NCBI GenBank assembly: GCA_035317605.1
Contig: DATHGT010000290.1
Location: forward strand, 1-49,209
Reading direction: 5' to 3'
Source: DATHGT01 sp035317605
GTDB taxonomy: Bacteria > Methylomirabilota > Methylomirabilia > Rokubacteriales > CSP1-6
Length of the DNA: 49,209 nt
Below the pieces are notes generated by a model. That model did no database searches and had not been told where the DNA came from. It worked only from the letters and a program-made list of their open reading frames with translations. Shown here piece after piece: positions 1 to 8,164 of the stretch (the first letter of the stretch is position 1; every line of letters begins with the position of its first letter). A program made the translations under genes and the position numbers.

Positions 1-4
1 CTAA

Positions 5-30
5 GGCATTGTCAGACAATAACTGCATGA
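5..30 (+). repeat. left terminal inverted repeat
   Basis: Begins GGCATTGTCAG and matches the reverse complement of 1271-1296 at 21 of 26 positions. It lies just outside the transposase frame. Confidence 0.85.
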
Positions 31-60
31 GTTCCGTGGTATGCCTCGTAAGCTGGAGCG

Positions 61-1269
61 GTGGATGTCGGGCTCTGCCGCACCAAGTACAAGGCCTTGG
101 CTCCCACGCTGACGGAACGCGCGCGACGGATTTGGGCCGCCACCGAAGCGCGGGCCGCGGGGTGGGGTGGCATCACGGGCGTGGCGCGGGCGACTGGCAT
201 CTCGGCGGCCACGATTCAGCGTGGGCTCCACGAGCTTACGGCCAGACGGCCGTTGCCGCCGGGGCGGATTCGACGCCCGGGCGGGGGCCGCAAGCGAACC
301 CTCACCAAAGATCCGACGCTGCTGACCGATCTCGAAGGACTGGTGGAGCCGACCGCGTCCGGCGATCCCATGTCGCCCTTGCGCTGGACCTCGAAGAGCG
401 TCCGGCAGCTCGCAGCCACCCTCCAGCGGATGGGCCATCAGGTCAGTCGACAGTTGGTCGCCGAGCTGTTGGCGGCGGCGGGGTACAGCCTCCAGGCCAA
501 TCGCAAGACCCGCGAAGGCCCCTCGCATCCGGACCGCGACGCGCAGTTCCGGTACATCAATCAACACGTGCGCCGGGTCCAGGCGGCGAGCCAGCCGGTC
601 ATCTCCGTGGACACCAAGAAGAAGGAACTGGTGGGCGACTTCAAGAACGCCGGCCGGCCGTGGCGACCCCAAGGGGAGCCCACGCTCGTTCGCGTGCACG
701 ACTTCCTCATCCCCACGCGCGGGAAAGCGATTCCGTAGGGCGTCTACGATCTCACGCGCAATGCCGGGTGGGTCGGGGTGGGCATCGACCACGACACGGC
801 GACCTTCGCGGTGCGCACGATCGGGCGCTGGTGGCGCCGGATGGGTCAGCCGCGCTACCCCCGCGCGCGGTCGTTGCTGATCACGGCGGACGCCGGGGGC
901 AGTAATGGGTCGCGCGTCCGGCTGTGGAAATGGGAGTTGCAGGAACTGGCCGACCGCACCGGCTTGGCGATCACCGTCTGTCACCTACCACCCGGGACCA
1001 GCAAGTGGAACAAGATCGAGCACCGGCTCTTCGCCTACATCAGCAAGAACTGGCGCGGCCAGCCGCTGGTGAGTCTCGCCGTGATCGTCAACCTGATCGG
1101 CCGCACGCGCACCGCGGCGGGACTGCGCGTACGGTGCGAGCTCGACCGCGGCGCCTATCCGAAAGGCGAGACCATCACCGATGCGCAGATGGCGACGCTC
1201 CAGCTCGTCCCGCATCGCTTCCACGGCGACTGGAACTACACGCTCAACCCGAGACGCGGCGCACGCTAG
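61..1269 (+). pseudogene. ISAzo13 family transposase, interrupted by one TAG codon
   Basis: The frame opens with GTG at 61 and would give a 402-residue DDE transposase that cuts and joins the ends of its element. An in-frame TAG at 736-738 splits it into 225 residues and a remainder that stays in the same frame to the stop at 1267-1269. In relatives the residue after GKAIP is typically tyrosine, so a TAC or TAT to TAG change is the simplest explanation. The three acidic blocks survive: Asp in VDTKKKE before the stop, Asp in TADAGGSNG and Glu in NKIEHRLF after it. The catalytic centre is therefore divided between the two parts. Amber suppression or a sequencing error cannot be excluded, but no frameshift is present. 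Confidence 0.88.
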
Positions 1270-1270
1270 T

Positions 1271-1296
1271 TCGTGCATTTATTTCCTGACACTGCC
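1271..1296 (+). repeat. right terminal inverted repeat
   Basis: Reverse complement begins GGCAGTGTCAG. It starts just downstream of the transposase stop and is followed by TAA, as is found immediately before the left end. Confidence 0.85.
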
Positions 1297-1357
1297 TAAC
1301 GCTTGAGACGGGCATTACTCCAAGAAGTCCTGAGGACTGGCAGCGGCTGATGAGCTA

Positions 1358-1603
1358 ATGGCTAAAGACTGCCCACACTGCGGCCTGCTCAGCCCTCCCG
1401 AAGCCACACGTTGTGACTGCGGTCACGATTTCGAGACTGGGCAGATAAAACGCACGTATATAGTTTCCGGGCCGGTGCCGAAGGCGAAGGCCGCCGGAAT
1501 CGGACTGGGGGGCGTCGTACTGGTTTACCTCCTGATTCGGCTGCTGTTCATGGCCTCGGTAGATGAGCGAGAAGTTAATCAAGGCCGCGAAGGGGTTCAG
1601 TGA
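1358..1603 (+). CDS. small zinc-ribbon membrane protein, function unknown
   Basis: An 81-residue protein. The N-terminus carries CPHC (5-8) and CDCG (19-22), a compact four-cysteine zinc-ribbon pattern. Residues about 45-66 form one hydrophobic transmembrane segment, followed by a charged tail. The stop overlaps the GTG start of the next gene (GTGA), suggesting translational coupling. Third-position GC is lower than in most of the window, and the gene sits directly beside the insertion sequence, so it may belong to an acquired island. I do not recognise a named family. The role could be a membrane-bound regulator or scaffold, which is only a guess. Confidence 0.6.
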   Translation: MAKDCPHCGLLSPPEATRCDCGHDFETGQIKRTYIVSGPVPKAKAAGIGLGGVVLVYLLIRLLFMASVDEREVNQGREGVQ

Positions 1604-2067
1604 ACGGAATGCGCCGTCGCAAGTTTGAGAGGATGTCGCTGGCCGCCGCACTGCGGACATTGCGAGATGACGTTCAGGTCGTGATTGCGGAGATCGAACG
1701 GGGTGATCGACGAGAGCTGGATATCGCAAGCGATCACACCGGCGACCCGAGCCTCATAGCTGAGGTTCTTGAAGTCAGAGGGGACAAGGCTAGCGGAAAG
1801 TGGATAGAGGTTCGGCGCATCTACTGCTCTCCGGAGAGATGCCCTCAGTGCCCGCACGGCGACTACTGGTACGAATGTCGTGATCGCAGAGCGACGGGAA
1901 CATCGACGGTTCGACTCATCGACAGTGGGTTTCACCGCGACGCCGTCGACCGCATTGGGGTCTTTCGTCTTCATGGCAACGAGATCATTATCGAGAAGGA
2001 CGCGCGCCCTCCTGGCTGCGATGGATCGACGAAGCCCTCCAGTCCGAGTAGCGGAGAAACCAGTTGA
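1600..2067 (+). CDS. uncharacterised cysteine-motif protein
   Basis: A 155-residue protein starting at GTG 1600, overlapping the stop of the zinc-ribbon gene. The N-terminal half is charged and helical. The centre contains C76, C81, C84 and C93 within the block RCPQCPHGDYWYEC, which resembles short metal-binding CxxC plus GxYWY motifs in several bacterial hypothetical proteins. The C-terminus is proline/serine-rich and probably disordered. Codon use is less GC-biased than in its operonic neighbours to the right. The gene converges on the ABC permease gene with only 3 bases between stops. No function can be assigned. Confidence 0.5.
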   Translation: MNGMRRRKFERMSLAAALRTLRDDVQVVIAEIERGDRRELDIASDHTGDPSLIAEVLEVRGDKASGKWIEVRRIYCSPERCPQCPHGDYWYECRDRRATGTSTVRLIDSGFHRDAVDRIGVFRLHGNEIIIEKDARPPGCDGSTKPSSPSSGETS

Positions 2068-2070
2068 CGG

Positions 2071-2949
2071 TCACTGACGGGGACGCTCTCCGCGCAGCCT
2101 CGGCTCCAGGACGTCCCTGAGCGCGTCGCCCAGGAGGTTGAAGCCGAGCACCACGATGAAGATGGCCAGGCCGGGGAAGATCCCGGCCCAGGGCGCCTTC
2201 GTGATGTGTCCCTGGGCGGCGGCGGTGAGCATGCCGCCCCAGCTCGGGACGTCCGGAGGCACCCCGACCCCGAGGAAGCTCAGCGACGCCTCGAGGATGA
2301 TGGCAAACCCGAGATAGTAGGTGGCCAGGATCAGATAGATCGCCAGGCAGTTGGGCAGGATGTGCCGCGCGATGATGCGGGAGGCCGGGGCGCCGAGGGC
2401 CCGCGCGGCCACGACGTATTCCATCTCCTTCACGGACAGCACCTGGGACCGGACCGTGCGCACCACCGGCGCCAGCATCCCGATGACGATCGCGATGACG
2501 ACGTTGTTCAGGGACGAGCCCAGCACGGCCATGATGGCGAGCACGATGATCAGACCCGGCACGGCCTGCATCGCGTCCACGAGCCGCTGCACGACGAGAT
2601 CGACTCCGCGGCCCGCGTACGCGGACGCCATGCCGACTATGAACCATCCGGTCACGCCGATCACGACCGCGCCGAGCCCGACGTACAGCGAGATCCGGGC
2701 GCCGTACACGATTCGGCTCACGATGTCTCGCCCCACGTGGTCGGTGCCCATCGGATAGCTGAGCCCCGGCGGCGCGTGGACGGGGACGCGATTGTCGGCC
2801 TCGCGGATGATCTGGCGCGGACCGTACCGAGAGAGCACGGGAGCAAGCAGCGCGGTCACGACCAGCGCCAGCACGATGAATCCCCCCAGCGCTCCCAGCG
2901 GCTTGCGTCGCGAGAAGTCGGCGACCGCGTTCCAGGGCGCTGCGAGCAT
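2071..2949 (-). CDS. dipeptide/oligopeptide-type ABC transporter permease (DppC-like)
   Basis: A 292-residue inner-membrane permease of the DppC/OppC type, the second half of a heterodimeric channel for peptides, nickel or other solutes. A first membrane helix lies near residues 20-38, followed by a periplasmic stretch with the family block GTDHVGRDIVSRI. Four or five further helices follow, including the ATPase-contacting loop near AARALGAPASRIIARHILPN (EAA-type motif). Length is normal for the family. It starts 4 bases after the DppB-like gene and is the last gene of a five-gene minus-strand set. No ATPase gene follows, so ATPases must be encoded elsewhere. The substrate cannot be read from the permease. 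Confidence 0.9.
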   Translation of the reverse strand: MLAAPWNAVADFSRRKPLGALGGFIVLALVVTALLAPVLSRYGPRQIIREADNRVPVHAPPGLSYPMGTDHVGRDIVSRIVYGARISLYVGLGAVVIGVTGWFIVGMASAYAGRGVDLVVQRLVDAMQAVPGLIIVLAIMAVLGSSLNNVVIAIVIGMLAPVVRTVRSQVLSVKEMEYVVAARALGAPASRIIARHILPNCLAIYLILATYYLGFAIILEASLSFLGVGVPPDVPSWGGMLTAAAQGHITKAPWAGIFPGLAIFIVVLGFNLLGDALRDVLEPRLRGERPRQ

Positions 2950-2953
2950 CGCG

Positions 2954-3916
2954 CTACTGATACCGGACCCGGGGATCGAGCACGCCGTACGACAGGTCGA
3001 CCAGCAGGTTGATGACCAGGACGACCACCGCGACGAGCAGCACGATGGCCTGGAGCACGATGAAATCCCGGTGGATGATGCTGTCGATCAACAGGGTGCC
3101 CATGCCCGGCACCACGAAGATGGATTCCACGATGATCACGCCGCCCAGAAGCCGGGCGAACTGGTAGCCCGACACGGTCAGGACGGGCAGCAACGCGTTC
3201 TTCAGCGCATGCCGCGCGACCACGATCAGCTCGCCCAGGCCCTTGGCGCGCGCCGTCCGAAGATAGTCCTCCCGCATCACCTCCAGCATCGACGAGCGCG
3301 TGACCCGCGCGGTGAAGGCCAGATCGTTGAACGCCAGCGTCAAGGCCGGGAGGATCAGCTGCTGCAGGTTGAGCAGGGGATCGTCCCACACCGTGGCGTA
3401 GCCCAGCGGAGGCAGCCAGTCGAAGAAGGACGCGAGCGCGTACACGATGAGGATGCCGAGCCAGAACGTCGGGAGCGCGATGCCGATGCTTGAGAAGATC
3501 CGGCTGACGTAGTCGAAGCCGGTGTCCTGCTTCACCGCCGAGGTGACGCCCAGCGGAACGGCGGCGCACACGGCGAGCACGATCGCCATCGTCGCCAGCT
3601 CCATGGTGACGAGGAAGCGATCCCTGAGCTGGCTCCAGACCGGGGTCTTGTACCAGAGTGAGGTCCCCAGGTCTCCCCGGAGCGCGTTGCCGAGCCAGCT
3701 CGCGTATTGCACGTAGAGCGGCCGGTCGAGACCGAGCCGCTGGCGCAGCTGCTGGAGTTGTTCCGCCGAGACCGCACCGGTGTCGCCTTCCCCACCGGCC
3801 AGGATCGCCAGCGCCGGATCGCCGGGAACGATCCAGAAGAGCGAGAAGACGAGGATCGTGACCAGCAGCAGGGTGGGGATGAAGAGCAGCGCCCGGCGGA
3901 GCGCGTACTTGCCCAT
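2954..3916 (-). CDS. dipeptide/oligopeptide-type ABC transporter permease (DppB-like)
   Basis: A 320-residue permease of the DppB/OppB type that pairs with the downstream DppC-like subunit. The N-terminus YALRRALLFIPTLLLVTILVF is the typical first helix. LGLDRPLYVQYASWLGNAL is the conserved periplasmic segment, and TARAKGLGELIVVARHALKN is the EAA loop that docks the ATPase. Length fits the family. It begins 15 bases after the solute-binding protein gene. Function in uptake is well supported by family; the transported solute is unknown. Confidence 0.92.
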   Translation of the reverse strand: MGKYALRRALLFIPTLLLVTILVFSLFWIVPGDPALAILAGGEGDTGAVSAEQLQQLRQRLGLDRPLYVQYASWLGNALRGDLGTSLWYKTPVWSQLRDRFLVTMELATMAIVLAVCAAVPLGVTSAVKQDTGFDYVSRIFSSIGIALPTFWLGILIVYALASFFDWLPPLGYATVWDDPLLNLQQLILPALTLAFNDLAFTARVTRSSMLEVMREDYLRTARAKGLGELIVVARHALKNALLPVLTVSGYQFARLLGGVIIVESIFVVPGMGTLLIDSIIHRDFIVLQAIVLLVAVVVLVINLLVDLSYGVLDPRVRYQ

Positions 3917-3931
3917 GGGGACTCCACTCGA

Positions 3932-5641
3932 TCAGGGCTTCGGCAGTGGAGCGTCCGGATCCCACCAGACGTGTTCGAAGTGCTTGACGATCTGCTCGGA
4001 GCCAGGCACGTGGAAGTTCTGCAGGCGGTAGTCCATCATGCCGCCCGAGAAGCCCCAGCTCAGCGGCACCACGTGGCTCTCGCCCCCGCGCAGGATCTCC
4101 ACCGCGTCCTTGAACATGCGCAAGCGCTTGCCCGGGTCCGGCTCCTTGGCCTGGGCCTGGATCAGCTCGGTCAGCTTGGGATGCTGCCAGCCGTCGGGGT
4201 TCTTCTGGCCTGACGTCACCAAGAAGTGCTGGTTCAGATAGTCCGCGGGATCGAGGATGATGACCCCGGACGAGTCCAGCGAGGCGTGGTGAGTTCGTCG
4301 CATGATGCGGTCGACCTGGGTCGCGCGGTCGACGGCCTCGATCGTCAGGTCGATGCCGAGCCCCCTCCTGAGCTGCTCAGCCAGCACCTCGCCGCTCTTG
4401 ACGACGAGGGGGACGTTGCCGAGATTGAGCATGGCCTTGAAGCCGTTGGGATAGCCCGCCGCCGCCATGAGGGCCTTGGCCTCGGCGAGATCAGCGTCCT
4501 TGGGTTTCCGCCAACCCTTCACCTGAGCGAGCTCCTCCGGCGGCTCGATGATCTTTCCGCCCTTGTTGGGCAGGAACGTCCCGATGGAGCCGAAGCAGCC
4601 GAACCCCTCCGCGCAGCGCACGATCTTCGTCAGCTCGTGCCGGTCGACGGCCAGGAACACCGCCCGCCGGACCCGCGCGTCCTGGAAGGGCGGCTTGTTC
4701 ATGTGCAGCACCATATAGGTCTGCACCGCCTCTGGGATGTAGACGGCCCGCACCCGGCCCTTGGTCTCACGCTGGATCCGCATGGGATCCTCGCTGCCGT
4801 AGGTGCCGATGGTCGGTCCCTCGGTGGTGTGGGCCTGGCCCACCTGCATGGCGGCCAGCCGCCGGTTGTAGTCCCGGACGATGGTGAAGCTCATCCCGTC
4901 GAAGTACGGCAGGCCCTTCTTGAAGTAGTTCGTGTTGCGCACGTACTCGATCGAGATGTTGGGCTTGAACTCCTTGAGCTTCCAGGGACCGGACCCGATG
5001 AGCTTGCCCGGCTTCTGCGCGTCCTCCGGCGAGAGGCCCTTCGCGACGTGCTTGGGGTACATCTTCATGTACTCCGAGGCGAGGTTCTCGAGGAACAGGG
5101 GGCTCGCGAACCTGAGCGGCACCCTGACCGTCCGGTCGTCGATCACCTGCGCCGCCCCGTATTCGTAGAACGCCCGCATCACACCGGTCCGGACCCGGAT
5201 GGCGCCGGGCTCGACGATCCGGTCCAGCGAGAACTTGATGTCTTCCGCGGTCACCGGCTGCCCGTCGTGCCACTGCGCCTGCCGTAGACGGAAGGTGTAG
5301 GTCTTGCCGTCGCGACTCACGGTCCAGCTCTCGCACAGATCGCAGACGATCCGGTCGGGATTGACGGGATCGTGATAGACGAGCCCGTTGAACTGCGGGG
5401 AAGACGGCATGAGGCAGTCCGGAAGCGTACCGCAGGCGTGGACGTCCCACTGGCCCGGGTTGAAGCCGGTGACGCCCTTCAGGATCATCTTCTGGTATTT
5501 CCCGCGGGCCACCCAGTCCGGCGGCCAGGGAAACGTGAAGGTCTGTCCCTCGGGCGTCGAAGTCTGCGCGGCCGATGGTCGGGGGATCACGGCGATGGTC
5601 ATCAGGAGCAGGACGGCGACCGGAAGCACGCCTCGTGTCAT
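3932..5641 (-). CDS. ABC transporter substrate-binding protein, family 5
   Basis: A 569-residue periplasmic binding protein of the peptide/nickel (SBP_bac_5) family that delivers solute to the two permeases downstream. The N-terminal 25 residues form a Sec signal peptide ending in SAAQ. The body has family hallmarks such as the YTFRLRQAQWHDGQPVTAEDIKFSLDR region and a C-terminal lobe with repeated Ala/Glu helices. A strong ribosome binding site (AAGGAGG) precedes the ATG at 5641. The gene lies 45 bases after the hydrolase gene on the same strand, so the transported compound may be the hydrolase or enolase-family substrate, or its precursor. That link is inferred from position only. Confidence 0.9.
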   Translation of the reverse strand: MTRGVLPVAVLLLMTIAVIPRPSAAQTSTPEGQTFTFPWPPDWVARGKYQKMILKGVTGFNPGQWDVHACGTLPDCLMPSSPQFNGLVYHDPVNPDRIVCDLCESWTVSRDGKTYTFRLRQAQWHDGQPVTAEDIKFSLDRIVEPGAIRVRTGVMRAFYEYGAAQVIDDRTVRVPLRFASPLFLENLASEYMKMYPKHVAKGLSPEDAQKPGKLIGSGPWKLKEFKPNISIEYVRNTNYFKKGLPYFDGMSFTIVRDYNRRLAAMQVGQAHTTEGPTIGTYGSEDPMRIQRETKGRVRAVYIPEAVQTYMVLHMNKPPFQDARVRRAVFLAVDRHELTKIVRCAEGFGCFGSIGTFLPNKGGKIIEPPEELAQVKGWRKPKDADLAEAKALMAAAGYPNGFKAMLNLGNVPLVVKSGEVLAEQLRRGLGIDLTIEAVDRATQVDRIMRRTHHASLDSSGVIILDPADYLNQHFLVTSGQKNPDGWQHPKLTELIQAQAKEPDPGKRLRMFKDAVEILRGGESHVVPLSWGFSGGMMDYRLQNFHVPGSEQIVKHFEHVWWDPDAPLPKP

Positions 5642-5686
5642 CGTTGCGCCTCCTTGACCGTCGCAGGATATCCTACTCCGGCGCGG

Positions 5687-6835
5687 CTACGGCAGGTTCG
5701 AAGTGATCCAGTCGGCGATGTAGTCGACGGCGACCTGGCGGTTGTCGGCCTGGGCGTGGTAGGTCGCGCCGTCGGCGGCGGTCAGGATCTTGAGGTGCTT
5801 GCGAGCCGATCCAACCGCCTCGGAGAGCTTGTGGGCCGACGCGACAGGGACCACACGATCGTCCTCGGAGTGGATGACGAGGAAGGGGCAGGCGATGCGC
5901 TCGGCCACGCCGGCCAGGGAGAACAGCTTCGCCTTCTCGATGGCCGCGTCCATGTCGGGGCAGCCCATGACCCAGGGGAAATGGAACGTGGACTGAGCCG
6001 TCGTGGTCGGGTCGGTGTCGTGGCGCCGCTTGATCTCTCGCTGCCAGGCGGCGAGGTCCCAGTGCAGCGCGGCACAGGCGACACCGGCGGCGTAGCGGCG
6101 CTCGAAGGCGGCGATGCGCGCGGCGTAGTAGCCGCCGAAGCTGTAGCCCATGATCACGACCCGCGCGGGATCGACGTCCGGCCGCGCGGCCACGTAGTCG
6201 TAGGCGGCGGCGCCGGGCACTTCGTAGTCGTGGCGCGCGCTGAGACCGCGCAGGCGCAGCGACTCGCCCTGGCCCGGTCCGTCGATGGCCAGCGTGTGCC
6301 ATCCGCGCGCGGCGAACTCCAGGCCCGCGAACAGCACGCTCATCTCCTTGCAGTTGTCCATGCCGTCGAAGACCACGACGGCCGGTGCGCGCCCGGTCAC
6401 GCCGGGCGCCTTCATGAACAGCGCTGGCAGCGTCGTTCCTTCGTAGGGCACCTCGACCCGCTCGATGTTGGAATATCGCCGCTGGAGCCCGGCGTGCTGG
6501 CACTCGATCGCCTTCTTGCCGATCTCCCGCTTGAGATCTCCCGGAGGAACGAAGCGCTCGCCGGTGAAGTAGTACATGCCGGCGCGCAGGTAGTAGTTGC
6601 CGGCGGTCATCGAGCGTGTCTCGGCGTCGGCGGCGATCGCCACGGCTTCGAGACGACGGCCCATCGCGCACCACTCCTCACGCCAGGCATCGGGCTCTCC
6701 CTGGCGCGGGCGTAGCCGCTCGCAGATCTCGTCGATCTCAGCCAGGGCGACCGCGCCGTAGGGCGCCATGCCCTTGGTGACCAGCGCGGCGTTCGACCAG
6801 ACGAAGTTGCCGGGGAACTCGGCGATCCAGCTCAT
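5687..6835 (-). CDS. alpha/beta hydrolase, 2,6-dihydropseudooxynicotine hydrolase-like
   Basis: A 382-residue serine-type alpha/beta hydrolase. The N-terminal third is helical, as in the FrsA/dihydropseudooxynicotine hydrolase group; the catalytic core follows. The nucleophile elbow is GYSFGG with Ser232, the acid is probably the Asp in HSEDDRVVP, and the histidine lies in ATYHAQAD near the C-terminus. IDGPGQGES is another group signature. The ATG at 6835 was chosen because it overlaps the stop of the enolase-family gene (ATGA) and starts a conserved-looking MSWIAEF block. The frame is open further upstream but that part is antisense shadow. Possible activity is C-C or ester/amide bond cleavage of a small aromatic or peptide-like compound. 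Confidence 0.85.
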   Translation of the reverse strand: MSWIAEFPGNFVWSNAALVTKGMAPYGAVALAEIDEICERLRPRQGEPDAWREEWCAMGRRLEAVAIAADAETRSMTAGNYYLRAGMYYFTGERFVPPGDLKREIGKKAIECQHAGLQRRYSNIERVEVPYEGTTLPALFMKAPGVTGRAPAVVVFDGMDNCKEMSVLFAGLEFAARGWHTLAIDGPGQGESLRLRGLSARHDYEVPGAAAYDYVAARPDVDPARVVIMGYSFGGYYAARIAAFERRYAAGVACAALHWDLAAWQREIKRRHDTDPTTTAQSTFHFPWVMGCPDMDAAIEKAKLFSLAGVAERIACPFLVIHSEDDRVVPVASAHKLSEAVGSARKHLKILTAADGATYHAQADNRQVAVDYIADWITSNLP

Positions 6836-7950
6836 GCCACGCGGTACTTCTTGATCATCGCTTCGTCGAGGGCCAGGCCGAAGCCGGGCGCAGCGCCAAC
6901 TTCGAACGTCCCGTCGGTCACGCGAGGGCGGTTGGTCCACATCGTCTGCCACACCGGATCGCGCTCGGGGTCGGCGAAGCACTCGGCGTAGGTGCCGTGG
7001 GGGACGGCGCCGAGGAGCTGGCGGGCGATCTGGGACTCTTCGTGGTGGGCCAGCTCCACGCCGGTGGCGGCGCAGAGGGCGGCGGCGCGGCGCCATTCGG
7101 TGACGCCGCCGCACTCGGAGGCGTCGACGTTGACGAAGTCGACGGCACGAGCGTCGAGCAGGCGGCGCACGCCGTGGGCGGTGATCTCGCTCTGGCCCGC
7201 GGTGACGGGGATACGCGTCGACTGGCGCACCCGCGCCATCAGGGCGGCGTCGTCGTACCAGTGGCACGGCTCCTCGAACCAGCGGATATCCAGGGGCTCG
7301 ACGAGCCGGGCGAAGCGGATCGCGTCCTGGGCCGACCAGCCGCGGTTGGCGTCGACGGCGAGGACGAAATCAGAGCCGGCCGCGCGCCGGGCGGCGAAGA
7401 CACGCTCGGCATCTTCTGCGGGCGCGAGCCCGCCGACCTTGAACTTGCAGCCGGCCATGCCGGCCGCGCGATAGGCCTCCATCTCGCGGCCGATGTCGGC
7501 CAGCGTCTTGCCTTCCACGTAATAGCCGCCGATCGAGATGATCGGCAGGCGATCGCGATGACCGCCGAGCAGCGCGCACACGCTCTGGCCGAGCGCCTTG
7601 CCGGTCACGTCCCACACCGCGCAGTCCACGCAGGCGATCGCCTCCATCAGCGTCTTGCGGTCCCGGCTCACGTGGGTGAGCGCGAACATGCGCTCCCAGA
7701 TGCGCTCGCCCTCGAAAATGCTCAGACCGCGCACGCAGGGCGCCAGCTCCTCGTGAACGAGACGGACGATCTCCGGGCCGTGCTCGCGGTTGTCGCCGTT
7801 GTAGACCTCGCTGATCAGCCCGCCCTCGGTGCGCAAGCGGGTGATGACCGTCGAGCGTTTGAGCACGGTGTAGGTGCTGCCCCCGAAGTTTCGGGTGAGG
7901 GGGATGTCGATCGCGATGGCCTCGATGCTGTGGATGCGCATGGCCGGCAT
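6832..7950 (-). CDS. mandelate racemase/muconate lactonizing enzyme family protein
   Basis: A 372-residue member of the enolase superfamily, which abstracts a proton alpha to a carboxylate using a Mg-stabilised enolate. The N-terminal capping domain (about 1-125) is followed by the barrel domain. Barrel motifs visible are KFKVGG (catalytic lysine region), VDANRGW (metal Asp), FEEPCHW (metal Glu) and GQSEIT (third ligand). Starts exist at 7977, 7950 and 7941; 7950 is preferred because a GAGGGGG ribosome binding site lies 7 bases before it. The gene heads the minus-strand operon and overlaps the hydrolase start by ATGA. Substrate could be an acid sugar, a muconolactone-like compound or a dipeptide. 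The dipeptide option fits the transporter but is not proven. Confidence 0.88.
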   Translation of the reverse strand: MPAMRIHSIEAIAIDIPLTRNFGGSTYTVLKRSTVITRLRTEGGLISEVYNGDNREHGPEIVRLVHEELAPCVRGLSIFEGERIWERMFALTHVSRDRKTLMEAIACVDCAVWDVTGKALGQSVCALLGGHRDRLPIISIGGYYVEGKTLADIGREMEAYRAAGMAGCKFKVGGLAPAEDAERVFAARRAAGSDFVLAVDANRGWSAQDAIRFARLVEPLDIRWFEEPCHWYDDAALMARVRQSTRIPVTAGQSEITAHGVRRLLDARAVDFVNVDASECGGVTEWRRAAALCAATGVELAHHEESQIARQLLGAVPHGTYAECFADPERDPVWQTMWTNRPRVTDGTFEVGAAPGFGLALDEAMIKKYRVA

Positions 7951-8037
7951 GATGTACCCCCTCGGGTCAGTCGGCAACTCGAAGGAGGCTTGACACCCTC
8001 TTCAACCGTGTCGTTTCTCGATGCCGCGAGCGAGCCC

Positions 8038-8085
8038 GGCTCGCGAGCCCAAGGGGGTTTGGGGGGTGCGCCGCGCACCCCCCAA
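8038..8085. repeat. intergenic palindromic (REP-like) element
   Basis: The 215-base gap between divergent genes (7950 minus, 8165 plus) holds a perfect 12-base palindrome GGCTCGCGAGCC at 8038-8049. A 27-base inverted repeat follows at 8059-8085, with 13-base arms (TTGGGGGGTGCGC) around one central base. Lying between two start codons, it cannot be a terminator for either gene. The GGCTCG...CGAGCC core recurs in the tandem repeat at 14633-14736, suggesting a dispersed element family. Confidence 0.65.
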
Positions 8086-8150
8086 GTTCAAACGATAAAG
8101 CCGGCGACGGTACGATGCAGGCGCGCTCGCGGCGCCGCTCGCCCTCCGGT

Positions 8151-8156
8151 TATACT
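8151..8156 (+). promoter_or_regulatory. putative -10 hexamer TATACT, leaderless start
   Basis: TATACT ends 8 bases before the ATG at 8165. Transcription starting about 7 bases downstream would place the 5' end at the start codon. No Shine-Dalgarno sequence is seen. No clear -35 hexamer is present. Confidence 0.5.
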
Positions 8157-8164
8157 CGGCCGTC

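Larger units (their letters stand above)
5..1296 (+). mobile_element. ISAzo13-type insertion sequence, complete ends
   Basis: The element is delimited by imperfect terminal inverted repeats at 5-30 and 1271-1296 (21 of 26 positions identical) and flanked on both sides by TAA (2-4 and 1297-1299), a likely short target duplication. It carries one transposase reading frame, 61-1269, that nearly fills it. Assignment to ISAzo13 rests on the transposase motifs VDTKKKELVGDF, TADAGGSNGSR and GTSKWNKIEHRLF. The transposase is interrupted by an amber codon, so this copy is probably not autonomous. Bounds come from the sequence; the family call comes from remembered motifs. Confidence 0.85.

Noticed and set aside
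736..738. TAG in the transposase as a pyrrolysine codon
   Set aside because: No pyl genes or PYLIS context are seen, and the residue in relatives is tyrosine, so a point nonsense change is simpler.
6836..7267. N-terminal extension of the alpha/beta hydrolase frame to 526 residues
   Set aside because: The extension is out-of-frame overlap with the enolase-family gene; ATG 6835 overlaps that gene's stop and begins family-like sequence.
8059..8085. Rho-independent terminator
   Set aside because: It lies between two divergent start codons, so no transcript ends there, and no T-run follows the stem.
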